A DNA stretch of 8,010 bases from Chloroflexota bacterium (GTDB lineage: Bacteria > Chloroflexota > Limnocylindria > Limnocylindrales > CSP1-4), in contig JAICUV010000160.1 of NCBI GenBank assembly GCA_025935655.1, forward strand, positions 1 to 8,010, read 5' to 3'. The notes under the pieces are model-generated. The model saw only the letters and a list, made by a program, of their open reading frames with translations. It did not search any database and had not been told where the DNA came from. Both the position numbers and the translations under genes were made by a program. Each line of letters begins with the position of its first letter. Within the stretch, counting starts at the first letter, position 1. Positions 1-5,646 of this stretch are shown here, in pieces.

Positions 1-419
1 ATCGCATCCAGGCTCGCGGGGTCGGCGTCGCCCGAGCCGATTGCGGCGCTCAGCTCGTCGAAGTACCCGACCATCGCCGCCGGCGCGTACAGGTTCAGCT
101 TGCGGCTGGCGACCGCACCGACCCGGAACCCGTGCTCGAGGCCAGCGGGGATGTAGATGAACGAGCCCGCCGGACACGCGAACTCCCGGTCCTCGACGAA
201 CACCCGGTACTCGCCCTCGAGGATGTAGAACGCCTCGGCCGCGTCGTGGTGGATGTGCATCGGTGGCCCGAACCCCGCGGGCTCGGCGGCTTCGAGGAGC
301 GTGAAGGCACCCCCGGTCGCCGCCTCGCTGGCCTTGAGCGACATCCCGAACCCGCCGAGGTCGATCGCCCGCCCGTCGCCGGGGCGGAGCACGTATGCAA
401 CCGGCGCGAAGTCACGCAT
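1..419 (-). CDS. Cupin-domain protein, C-terminus cut by window edge
   Basis: This is a small single-domain cupin (beta-barrel metal-binding fold). It reads from an ATG at 419-417 to the left edge with no stop, giving about 139 residues. Cupin motif 1 is complete: H55, H57, E62 and G69, within the stretch MHIHHDAAEAFYILEG. Motif 2 is also complete: G85, P91, G93 and H96, in the stretch AGSFIYIPAGLEH. The three His and the Glu are the usual metal ligands. The tail resembles the end of the common 140-165 aa actinobacterial cupins, so only a few residues are probably missing. Start choice: AAGGGG at 426-431 lies six bases before the ATG, and the stop codon of the upstream VOC gene falls inside that spacer. 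The two genes are therefore very likely translationally coupled in one operon. The substrate cannot be told; such proteins may be enzymes or ligand sensors. Confidence 0.9.
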   Translation of the reverse strand, partial: MRDFAPVAYVLRPGDGRAIDLGGFGMSLKASEAATGGAFTLLEAAEPAGFGPPMHIHHDAAEAFYILEGEYRVFVEDREFACPAGSFIYIPAGLEHGFRVGAVASRKLNLYAPAAMVGYFDELSAAIGSGDADPASLDA

Positions 420-422
420 CGG

Positions 423-806
423 TCACCCCTTGGGCTGCACGACGGAGATGCAGTTGCGGCTGGGGTCGATGAACCAGGCCGCCCAGGAATGACCCATGTC
501 GGCGATGCCGTCGACCGTCACGGGATCGGGCGCGACGTACTCCTCGATCCGGACGCCGCGCGCTCGCAGGTCCGCGACCGCGGCGTGGATGTCCGGGACG
601 CGCCACGCCATCTGCGTCTGCGAGTCCGATGTCCCGGTCGTGCTCTTGGTGACGACGAGCTGCGTGCCGCCGCCGCTGCGGAACACGATCCGGTCCCCGT
701 GGTCCTCTCGCGCGATCTCCAGGCCGAGCGTGTCGTGATAGAACGCGCGGCTCGCGTCGAGATCGGTCGAGAGCAGGATCGGGAACACGGGAAACTCGCT
801 CAGCAC
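423..806 (-). CDS. VOC (glyoxalase/bleomycin-resistance fold) family protein
   Basis: This is a 127-aa protein with the paired beta-alpha-beta-beta-beta modules of the vicinal oxygen chelate superfamily. Module one is about residues 7-52, with DLDASRAFYHDTLGL as the typical first helix. Module two is about 66-124, ending in AWFIDPSRNCISVVQ, the usual last-strand motif. The length is normal for single-domain VOC proteins. The first strand (PILLSTDLD) lacks the His often used as a metal ligand in glyoxalase I, so a classical glyoxalase role is doubtful; the protein could bind a small molecule or a different metal set. The start is a GTG at 806-804 with a clean GGAGG at 813-817, six bases upstream. 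The stop is three bases before the cupin ATG, which indicates coupling. Function beyond the fold is unknown. Confidence 0.88.
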   Translation of the reverse strand: MLSEFPVFPILLSTDLDASRAFYHDTLGLEIAREDHGDRIVFRSGGGTQLVVTKSTTGTSDSQTQMAWRVPDIHAAVADLRARGVRIEEYVAPDPVTVDGIADMGHSWAAWFIDPSRNCISVVQPKG

Positions 807-812
807 GGCCGG

Positions 813-817
813 CCTCC
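813..817 (-). promoter_or_regulatory. Shine-Dalgarno site of the VOC gene
   Basis: GGAGG on the minus strand, six bases before the GTG start at 806. It decides the start, because the frame also stays open further upstream and the start is not an ATG. Confidence 0.75.
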
Positions 818-1000
818 AGACCCCCAGCGGATGATGGCTGAGTATGCGCCGAAGCCCGGGGTCGGCCGCCGTCCGTCATCGCGAGCTCGCACCAGGACGG
901 GACGCGAGTCGTCGGCTCGGTCGCGCTGCTCGTGATCACCCGGCCACGGCCGCGGACGCACTCGGCGTCGCGGACCGGGCCGGCATGGCACGAGCGAGGC

Positions 1001-1357
1001 TCAGACGGCGGCGGCGGCCCGCACGGTGTCGACGACCAGCTCGGACGGAGCGCCGGTCGGCCGCAGCGTGAGGTCGATGCCGTGGATCGCCTGGGCTCGC
1101 TCGGTGAACCACTTCGTGAACTCGTCGTCCACGCTCATCATCTTCCCGAACGCGCGGCCCGGATCGTCACCCTCGAGGGTCACGAGCACGAGATCGCCCA
1201 TCGGGGTCTGCTGGAGGAACGTGCGCTCGTGGACGCCGGCGGCGCTGCGCGACGCATCGAACTCCGCGCGACGCGGCCCGTTGACCTCCTCCATCCACGC
1301 GCGCCACTCCGCGGTCTTGCCGGGCAGGATCGGAAACGCGACAGCCATCATCGGCAT
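1001..1357 (-). CDS. 118-aa small-domain protein, DUF6176-like
   Basis: This 118-aa protein looks like a small ferredoxin-like (ABM-type) alpha+beta domain. Its features are an opening strand with a K-E-W helix (FPILPGKTAEWRAWMEEV, residues 8-25), then GPRRAEF at 27-33, a second strand around QTPMGDLVLVTLEGDDP (50-66), a helix with DDEFTKWF (77-84) and IHGIDL (91-96). This layout matches what I recall of conserved proteins labelled DUF6176; that name is from memory and needs a profile search. No catalytic residues are evident. The frame stays open up to 1591, but the start is set at the ATG 1357-1355 because GGAGG at 1363-1367 lies five bases before it and the upstream part is arginine-rich noise. 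It lies 194 bases upstream of the VOC gene on the same strand. No function can be assigned. Confidence 0.82.
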   Translation of the reverse strand: MPMMAVAFPILPGKTAEWRAWMEEVNGPRRAEFDASRSAAGVHERTFLQQTPMGDLVLVTLEGDDPGRAFGKMMSVDDEFTKWFTERAQAIHGIDLTLRPTGAPSELVVDTVRAAAAV

Positions 1358-1362
1358 GGGTA

Positions 1363-1367
1363 CCTCC
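1363..1367 (-). promoter_or_regulatory. Shine-Dalgarno site of the 118-aa gene
   Basis: GGAGG on the minus strand with a five-base spacer to the ATG at 1357. It separates the real start from the longer open frame reaching 1591. Confidence 0.75.
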
Positions 1368-1420
1368 AGGGCACGTCGTGCCCGGCGACCGAGGGTTGGA
1401 CTCGCCACTGGCTCCGTGCG

Positions 1421-1497
1421 GACTGGCGACCGGATCGGGACGCCGCACGGATCGGAAGCCGCGGGCTCCCATGCTTCCCTCGTCGAGGTCGCCAGTC
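1421..1497. repeat. Perfect 11-bp inverted repeat in the 1358-1550 gap
   Basis: GACTGGCGACC at 1421-1431 is the exact reverse complement of GGTCGCCAGTC at 1487-1497, with a 55-base spacer. Within the spacer side, CGGATCGG occurs twice (1431-1438 and 1448-1455). The repeat lies between the 223-aa gene and the 118-aa gene, so in their transcript it would form a long-loop stem. It could also be a pair of protein-binding half sites. No U-run follows either arm, so it does not look like an intrinsic terminator. Nothing else is recognisable in this 193-base gap, and no TANNNT hexamer was found on the minus strand. Confidence 0.5.
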
Positions 1498-1550
1498 TGC
1501 GCCCCACGGACGCCGATGGATAGGCAGGGAAATCGACACATTCGCGACCC

Positions 1551-2222
1551 CTAGCGGGCGCGCGAGTCCCGGTCCTCGAGCTCCCAGGCATGGTCCATCA
1601 CGTGGTTCGCCGACCGCCGGACCAGGAACTGGATGGGCCACCGTCTCGCGGGCCGGCCCTCGGCGTTGTAGGCGCGGATCCCAGCGAGGAACGCCGCGCG
1701 ATGGGCCGCCAGGCCGTCCGGCGTCAGGACGCTCTCCAGCTCGGTGCGCACCTCGACCTTGGGCGAGAACTGCTCGGCCTCGTTGAGGAGCACGTGGCGG
1801 CGGATCTGTTCGCGGCTGCGGCCCGCGCTCCGCGGACCCGGCCGGAGGTCGGCGGACACGGTGGCGGCCGTGTGGTCGAAGAACGCCCATGTGGCCCGGA
1901 GGAGGTCGAGCCGGCGCTCGAGCGCGGCCGACGACAGCACCTCGGTCTCGATGAGCGACGGGACGTGCGCGACACCCCAGAAGTCCGTGGAGCTGGAGCC
2001 GGGCACCCGCTCGACGACCTCGAGCGACGTCGCGCCGGCGAACTCGTCCGCCAGGCCCGCCAGCTCGGCGACGCGCGCATAGCGCGGGACGTACTCGGCG
2101 AGCCGTTCGAGCGAGCGCTCCTCGGAGGACCCCCACCGGTCGAGCCCGGGCCAGTCCATCGCGGCCGCGACGACCCTGCGCTTCTTGCCGACCTCGAGGA
2201 TCACCCGCAGCGGATCTGCCAT
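1551..2222 (-). CDS. Conserved hypothetical: HicB-like N-terminus, DinB-like C-terminus
   Basis: This is a 223-aa protein. Residues 5-45 resemble the HicB antitoxin-type partial RNase H fold: strand VILEVGKKRRVVAAAMDWPG, then a turn with GSSEERSLERLAEYV as the helix. Residues about 95-220 are mostly helical. They contain FFDHTA (H117), RRHVLLNE (H143) and HVMDHAWELEDR (H207 and H211), an HxxxH arrangement like the metal-binding His of DinB-like four-helix proteins. I recall similar uncharacterised proteins in Actinobacteria, but no proven function. There is no HicA-like toxin next to it. The ATG at 2222 has no Shine-Dalgarno site but is preceded at six bases by TAGGCT, suggesting a leaderless message. 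The TAG stop is at 1551-1553. The domain calls are from visible pattern only; a single uncharacterised domain is the alternative. Confidence 0.85.
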   Translation of the reverse strand: MADPLRVILEVGKKRRVVAAAMDWPGLDRWGSSEERSLERLAEYVPRYARVAELAGLADEFAGATSLEVVERVPGSSSTDFWGVAHVPSLIETEVLSSAALERRLDLLRATWAFFDHTAATVSADLRPGPRSAGRSREQIRRHVLLNEAEQFSPKVEVRTELESVLTPDGLAAHRAAFLAGIRAYNAEGRPARRWPIQFLVRRSANHVMDHAWELEDRDSRAR

Positions 2223-2228
2223 GTCGAC

Positions 2229-2234
2229 AGCCTA
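2229..2234 (-). promoter_or_regulatory. Putative -10 for leaderless transcript of the 223-aa gene
   Basis: TAGGCT on the minus strand, followed by GTCGAC and then the ATG at 2222. The six-base gap puts the likely transcription start on or next to the start codon. No canonical -35 is visible, and no ribosome site precedes the ATG. Confidence 0.6.
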
Positions 2235-2265
2235 CGGCGTCACCTGCCCGAAGCCGACATGTTCA

Positions 2266-2287
2266 GCGGGCGACGATCGCCGCCCGC
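2266..2287 (-). terminator. 22-bp near-perfect palindrome after the micro-ORF
   Basis: The arms GCGGGCG and CGCCCGC (7 bp) flank a core centred on CGATCG; only one symmetric pair departs from a perfect palindrome. In minus-strand RNA that pair is G-U, so the stem is 8 bp or slightly longer with a small loop. It starts 12 bases after the stop of the 24-aa frame and lies before the promoter of the 223-aa gene, where a transcript end would be expected. No U-run follows, so it may be a factor-assisted stop, an RNA 3'-end stabiliser or an operator. Confidence 0.45.
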
Positions 2288-2299
2288 GCGGCTCGTCCC

Positions 2300-2374
2300 C
2301 TACGCGGAGACGGCCTTCTTTTCCTTCTCGGCCTTCTTGATCTTCTGTGCCTGCTTGTTCTTCTTGCGGGCCAT
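2300..2374 (-). CDS. 24-aa lysine-rich micro-ORF
   Basis: This is a very small frame from ATG 2374-2372 to TAG 2302-2300, encoding a 24-residue peptide that begins MARKKNKQAQ and ends KKAVSA. It has nine Lys and one Arg against two Glu, with an amphipathic, helix-like Lys/Ala/Glu pattern and no hydrophobic membrane segment. Evidence that it is translated: GGAG within GAGGAGAA (2383-2386) lies eight bases before the ATG, and Lys is always encoded by AAG, the GC-rich choice. The peptide is also much more lysine-rich than the arginine-heavy noise frames of this DNA. It begins 30 bases after the 96-aa gene on the same strand, so the two probably share a transcript. It could be a nucleic-acid- or ribosome-binding peptide. 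No family is recognised and the role is unknown. Confidence 0.55.
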   Translation of the reverse strand: MARKKNKQAQKIKKAEKEKKAVSA

Positions 2375-2404
2375 CGGGGCTTCTCCTCGTCGCGGGGCGC
2401 TCGA

Positions 2405-2695
2405 TCAGAGGCCGCGGAGCGCCCCGGAACCGTGGAACACCACGAGGGTCTCCCGTCGGCTGCCGGGACCCACCTGTTGGTCGGCCACCAGCGCAGGACC
2501 CGACAGCACCCGCCCGTCGGCCAGGCGGCCGGAGAGCTCGCCGGACTCCGCCATCGGGCCGGTCCGGGTGAGCACCCGGGCCTGCCACTGCGGCTCGCCA
2601 CGCGTGTCCTCCCAGCAGTCCACGGTGGCGCTGGGCAACGGGGCCCCGGCGAAGGTCACGTCAAGGAGGGCGAAGCGAAGATGTCGCTGGGTCAC
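2405..2695 (-). CDS. 96-aa hypothetical protein
   Basis: This is a 96-aa protein of no family I recognise. It looks beta-rich: LRFALLDVTFAG (6-17), ATVDCWED, WQARVLTRTG, then SGRLADGRVLSGPALVADQQVG and a final strand RETLVVFHG. It has no signal peptide or membrane segment, and one Cys (C27). It starts at GTG 2695-2693. No Shine-Dalgarno site is suitably placed, but TACCGT ends exactly six bases before the GTG, the same geometry as other likely leaderless genes here. The TGA stop is at 2405-2407 and the 24-aa micro-ORF follows 30 bases later. It lies 43 bases downstream of the MetE-like gene on the same strand. That the frame is coding rests on the promoter geometry, the balanced composition and the absence of a better frame. 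Confidence 0.7.
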   Translation of the reverse strand: MTQRHLRFALLDVTFAGAPLPSATVDCWEDTRGEPQWQARVLTRTGPMAESGELSGRLADGRVLSGPALVADQQVGPGSRRETLVVFHGSGALRGL

Positions 2696-2701
2696 CCCCT
2701 G

Positions 2702-2707
2702 ACGGTA
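2702..2707 (-). promoter_or_regulatory. Putative -10 for leaderless transcript of the 96-aa gene
   Basis: TACCGT on the minus strand, then CAGGGG, then the GTG start at 2695. The six-base spacing is identical to four other genes in this window. The AGGGG directly touching the GTG is too close to act as a normal ribosome site. Confidence 0.55.
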
Positions 2708-2738
2708 GCACCCCTCCGGGCGCCCGCCTCGCGGATGC

Positions 2739-3980
2739 CTACCCCCAGGGCGACGGGAGGTGGGTCAACGGCTCGCGATCCGGGAGGACATCGGTCTGCA
2801 GCGACGGGTCCGCCGCGGGCACATAGCGCTCCTCGAGGCCGAGCTCCTTGAGCACGAGGTTCCGCCCCTGCGCGATCGCCGTCGCCTTGTAGAACGCGAT
2901 CGTCCGGCTGAACCCCTGGCGCCCGAACCCGCAGTCCGAGGACAGCACGAGCTTGTCCGCCGGGATGACCTCGAGCGCGCGCCGGATCCGCCCCGCCACC
3001 ACGGGCGCCATGTCCGCCTGGAGCGTCCGGTGGTTCACGACGCCGACAGCGACCTTCTTCTTGAGGTTGCCCGCGAACGGCTTGAACAGGTCGATCTCGG
3101 CGAGGTCGTTCTCCGTCGCCTCCACCGTCCAGACGTCGCCCTTGAGCCGCTCGAGGTAGATCTCGATGGAGTTCGCGTACGACTCGCCCGAGTACACCTT
3201 CTGCATGTTGGGGTTGCCCCAGCAGGTGTGGATCCACAGCTCGACGTCGTCCAGGCCCTCCACCTCGTGGTTGAAGGCATCCACCATGAAGTCGAGGATC
3301 TCGGTCTGCTCGGGGTGGAACGCCGCCGTGAAGTGGATCGTCGGCTCCTCGATCTGGATGACCTTGGCTCCGGCGGCGGCGAGCTGCCGAAGCTCGAGGT
3401 TCATCGCGGTCGCCATGTCCCAGATGAGCTGCTTCTTGTCGTCGAGGTCGTAGTGGGCCGTGTGGCTGTCGAGGAAGATCGAGAGCACCTGCGACGAGCA
3501 CGTCCCGAACTTCACCGGCTTGCCCGCGCGCGCCTGGGCGATCCGCCAGAGCTTCGCGTACTCGAGCGGGTTCCTTGGGTTGTGCTCCACCTGGCCCACG
3601 ACGCGCGGCCAGCGCCACGTGGTCTCGATCTCGTTCATGAGGGTCCCGGGCGGGAAGGCGAGCAGCCCGTCGCGCGAGCGCTCGTACTGGAGCTCCTCGT
3701 GCTCGAAGCCCTTCCACCGCTGGAGCGGGTAGTGGTGCCACGAGCGGCCCGCGAAGTCCTCGTCCAGGTGGTAGTCACCGTTGGTCAGGATGTCCAGCCC
3801 GGCCCGCTGCTGGTCCGCGATGACGACCGAGTGCGCGTCGAGGAACTGCTCGCGGAAGTGCACGTCGAGGAGCGCCGTGTCGAGCGGCCGGCCCCACAGG
3901 CCCTTGTCATACCAGCGCGGCCGGGGCCACGAGCCGGTGACGGTCGCGGGGAGCATGAGGTCCTTCGTGGCCGTGAGCAT
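2739..3980 (-). CDS. Cobalamin-independent methionine synthase (MetE C-terminal-type) family protein
   Basis: This is a 413-aa member of the UROD/MetE-like TIM-barrel superfamily; MetE enzymes move a methyl group to a thiol, classically homocysteine. Matching landmarks are TVTGSWPRP (13-21), like the TIGSFPRT start of the MetE catalytic half; IQIEEP (208-213); IHTCWGN (250-256); VEATEND (286-292); VGVVNHRT (312-319); and LSSDCGFGRQGF (346-357). H251, C253, E287 and C350 fit the four zinc ligands of MetE. It lacks the separate N-terminal half of the roughly 750-aa MetE, so it is a core-type enzyme and the methyl donor is unclear (methylcobalamin, a folate or another compound). The ATG at 3980 is fixed by a full AAGGAGG ten bases upstream. 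The cell's true methionine synthase cannot be judged from this window; other thiol or C1 transfers are possible. Confidence 0.88.
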   Translation of the reverse strand: MLTATKDLMLPATVTGSWPRPRWYDKGLWGRPLDTALLDVHFREQFLDAHSVVIADQQRAGLDILTNGDYHLDEDFAGRSWHHYPLQRWKGFEHEELQYERSRDGLLAFPPGTLMNEIETTWRWPRVVGQVEHNPRNPLEYAKLWRIAQARAGKPVKFGTCSSQVLSIFLDSHTAHYDLDDKKQLIWDMATAMNLELRQLAAAGAKVIQIEEPTIHFTAAFHPEQTEILDFMVDAFNHEVEGLDDVELWIHTCWGNPNMQKVYSGESYANSIEIYLERLKGDVWTVEATENDLAEIDLFKPFAGNLKKKVAVGVVNHRTLQADMAPVVAGRIRRALEVIPADKLVLSSDCGFGRQGFSRTIAFYKATAIAQGRNLVLKELGLEERYVPAADPSLQTDVLPDREPLTHLPSPWG

Positions 3981-3990
3981 CGGGCGGGCG

Positions 3991-3997
3991 CCTCCTT
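3991..3997 (-). promoter_or_regulatory. Strong Shine-Dalgarno site of the MetE-like gene
   Basis: AAGGAGG on the minus strand, complementary to the full 16S tail, ten bases before the ATG at 3980. It is the strongest ribosome site in the window, in contrast with the leaderless-looking neighbours. Confidence 0.75.
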
Positions 3998-4037
3998 GGC
4001 GTTGTGGGGGCTGCGTCGTCGATCCGGGTGAGCGTCG

Positions 4038-4043
4038 ATCCTA
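4038..4043 (-). promoter_or_regulatory. Possible -10 of the MetE-like gene
   Basis: TAGGAT on the minus strand, 57 bases before the MetE-like ATG and just after the end of the dehydrogenase gene. It would give a leader of about 50 bases containing the AAGGAGG. No clear -35 is seen; the gene may also be read through from the dehydrogenase. Confidence 0.35.
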
Positions 4044-4060
4044 CCGGTCTGCCGGGGCGA

Positions 4061-5011
4061 TCACTCGAGGAGGTAGCGCGGGACCTGGTTGCGCAGGGGC
4101 TGGCCGGCGGCGAAGCGCCTGACCTGGTCGCCCACGAGCGCGAACAGGCGCTCGGACGCCTCGGCGGAGTTGCCGGCGATGTGCGGTGTGAGGAGGACGT
4201 TGGGCAGGCTCCACAAGGCGTGGCCCTCGGGCGGCGGCTCCGGGTCGGTGACGTCCAGGGCGGCGCGCAACCGGCCACGCTCGAGCTCCGCGACCAGCGC
4301 CTGGGTGACGATCGTCCGACCCCGCCCGGCGTTCACGACGAGCGCGTCGTCCGGCAGCAGCGCCAGGCGACGGGCATCGAGCATGCCGTCCGTCTCGCTC
4401 GTGACCGGGAGCAGGTCCACGAGGATGTCGGCGACGGGGAGCACGGCGTCGAGATCCTCGAACCCCAGGGCCCCGTCCCGTCGCGTCCGCGCGATACCCG
4501 TGATGTCGACCTCGAACGGCCGCAGGCGGTCCGCGACGGCCGACCCGATGGAACCGAACCCCAGGATGAGCACGCGGCGGCCGGCGAGCTCCTGGGGATC
4601 GAAGTCCTCCCAGGTGCCGCGGGTCTGCGCGTCGCGCGCGCGGACGAGGCCTCGCTGCATGGCGAGGATCGCGGCGACCACCCACTCCGCGACCGGGCGG
4701 TCGAACACGCCCTTCGCGTTGCACACGATCACGCCCTCGGGCACCCTTCCGACGAGCCACTCGAACCCGGCGCTCAACGTCTGGACGACGCGCGGCCCGC
4801 GTCCATCGGCAAGCGCCTCGACCAGGGGCTCGCGCGCCCGACCCACGGGGACGACCATGTCGGCGCGTGTGAGGTCCGGCACCGGGAGCGCGTCCATCGG
4901 GATGAGCACGACGTCCACGTTCGGCGGGAGCGCGCCCATGCCCTCGCGCCCGGGGAGGTCCGGGAGGCACACGACCACGCGGTCCTCCGGTTCCTGCGGC
5001 CGCTCGATCAC
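4061..5011 (-). CDS. D-isomer-specific 2-hydroxyacid dehydrogenase (NAD(P)-dependent)
   Basis: This is a cytosolic oxidoreductase of the D-2-hydroxyacid dehydrogenase family (D-lactate, glyoxylate/hydroxypyruvate or phosphoglycerate type), 316 aa, a usual length. The Rossmann nucleotide motif GFGSIG is at 151-156. Catalytic positions of the family are present: R230 in NAGRGRTIV, E258 in DVTDPEPP and H277 in TPHIAGN. AEWVVAAILAMQR (108-120) is the typical helix before the nucleotide domain. Substrate cannot be predicted. The GTG at 5011 is chosen because TAGACT ends six bases before it, a leaderless layout. A second in-frame GTG at 4978-4976 (codon 12) has GGAGG at 4984-4988, five bases upstream, and would give 305 aa starting at the first beta strand; this start is nearly as likely. 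The gene follows the GNAT gene by nine bases and precedes the MetE-like gene by 80. Confidence 0.92.
   Translation of the reverse strand: MIERPQEPEDRVVVCLPDLPGREGMGALPPNVDVVLIPMDALPVPDLTRADMVVPVGRAREPLVEALADGRGPRVVQTLSAGFEWLVGRVPEGVIVCNAKGVFDRPVAEWVVAAILAMQRGLVRARDAQTRGTWEDFDPQELAGRRVLILGFGSIGSAVADRLRPFEVDITGIARTRRDGALGFEDLDAVLPVADILVDLLPVTSETDGMLDARRLALLPDDALVVNAGRGRTIVTQALVAELERGRLRAALDVTDPEPPPEGHALWSLPNVLLTPHIAGNSAEASERLFALVGDQVRRFAAGQPLRNQVPRYLLE
4984..4988 (-). promoter_or_regulatory. Alternative internal Shine-Dalgarno of the dehydrogenase
   Basis: GGAGG on the minus strand, five bases before the in-frame GTG codon 12 of the dehydrogenase. The spacing matches the 118-aa and VOC genes, so a shorter 305-aa product from a leadered message is possible. 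Confidence 0.45.
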
Positions 5012-5017
5012 GCCCCG

Positions 5018-5023
5018 AGTCTA
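5018..5023 (-). promoter_or_regulatory. Putative -10 for leaderless transcript of the dehydrogenase
   Basis: TAGACT on the minus strand, then CGGGGC, then GTG at 5011. It is the same hexamer as the PPOX promoter. Its first three bases are the TAG stop codon of the GNAT gene, so stop and -10 element share sequence. Confidence 0.58.
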
Positions 5024-5620
5024 GCGGCCCGTCCGGCGTTCGCCGCCAGCGTCTGGGCCAGCGCCGCCTGCGCGCCACTCGTCCTCGAGCAGCGCGCAGA
5101 TGACCTCGCTCACCCACTCCCCCTCGTGGAGCTCGAGGTCCACGAACCGCGCCTCGCGGCGCATCCCCAGGCGCTCCATGACCCGGAGCGACCCCTCGTT
5201 CCGGGCGTCGGCGCCGGCCCAGATCCGGTGGAGCCCCACGACGTCGAACCCCAGCCGCAGCACCTCGCGCGCGCCCTCGGTCGCCAGCCCGCGACCCTGG
5301 ACGTCCGGGTGGAGGCTCCAACCGATCTCGCCCTGGCGGCTCGAGAGGCTGGCCAGTCTGAGCATGAACTCCCCGACCATCCGGCCCGTCGCCTGCTCGA
5401 CGACGGCGAGGAGCAACGGGTCGTCGTCCTGCTCGAGGTGGTCCTGCTGGAGTCGCTGCTCGAGCTTCGCCCGCGCCTGGTCGCGGTCCATCGGCTCCCA
5501 CGGGAGATAGCGGCACACGTCCTCGCGACTGAACATCGCATACAGCCCGTCGAAGTCGCCGGCCTCGTACGGCCGCAGGAGGAGGCGCGGGGTCGTGAGC
5601 GGCAGCGGCAGGGCGACCAT
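5021..5620 (-). CDS. GNAT family N-acetyltransferase (RimJ/RimL-like)
   Basis: This is a 199-aa acetyl-CoA-dependent acetyltransferase. The start LPLTTPRLLLRPYEAGDFDGL (residues 6-26) is typical of the RimJ/RimL-type group that acetylates protein N-termini or small amines. The acetyl-CoA loop QGRGLA is at 108-113, after the strand GEIGWSLHP (97-105). The motif with Asn and the following helix, ARNEGSLRVMERLGM, is at 139-153. The last 15 residues are a Gly/Arg-rich tail. The substrate is not known. The frame is open to 5716, but the ATG at 5620 is chosen because family homology begins there, a longer start would overlap the divergent PPOX gene, and TATCGT ends six bases before it. No ribosome site is present. 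Its TAG stop overlaps the promoter of the downstream dehydrogenase, so the two can be co-transcribed or separate. Confidence 0.92.
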   Translation of the reverse strand: MVALPLPLTTPRLLLRPYEAGDFDGLYAMFSREDVCRYLPWEPMDRDQARAKLEQRLQQDHLEQDDDPLLLAVVEQATGRMVGEFMLRLASLSSRQGEIGWSLHPDVQGRGLATEGAREVLRLGFDVVGLHRIWAGADARNEGSLRVMERLGMRREARFVDLELHEGEWVSEVICALLEDEWRAGGAGPDAGGERRTGR

Positions 5621-5626
5621 CGGCGA

Positions 5627-5632
5627 ACGATA
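5627..5632 (-). promoter_or_regulatory. Putative -10 for leaderless transcript of the GNAT gene
   Basis: TATCGT on the minus strand, then TCGCCG, then ATG at 5620. It lies back to back with the PPOX -10, only 14 bases away. Confidence 0.58.
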
Positions 5633-5646
5633 CCCGGCGGCGCGCC

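Noticed and set aside
95..415. 106-codon minus-strand frame at the left end
   Set aside because: It is Ser/Arg-rich and one frame off the cupin, whose two full motifs show the true frame.
132..935. 267-codon plus-strand open frame over the cupin and VOC genes
   Set aside because: It is antisense to two proteins with complete family motifs; no domain is visible in it.
800..991. 63-codon minus-strand frame filling the gap before the VOC gene
   Set aside because: It is Arg/Pro/Gly-rich, starts at a GTG without a ribosome site and resembles no family; the 807-1000 gap shows nothing else I can support.
2717..2726. CGGGCGCCCG palindrome between the MetE-like and 96-aa genes
   Set aside because: It has no loop for an RNA hairpin and GC palindromes of this size are common at this base composition.
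2760..4031. 423-codon plus-strand open frame opposite the MetE-like gene
   Set aside because: It is antisense to a clearly coding family member, consists of Arg/Val/Glu/Leu-rich low-complexity sequence, and is explained by high GC at third positions of the real gene.
4041..5516. 491-codon minus-strand open frame
   Set aside because: It overlaps the dehydrogenase and GNAT genes in another frame and is Arg/Gly/Pro-rich noise.
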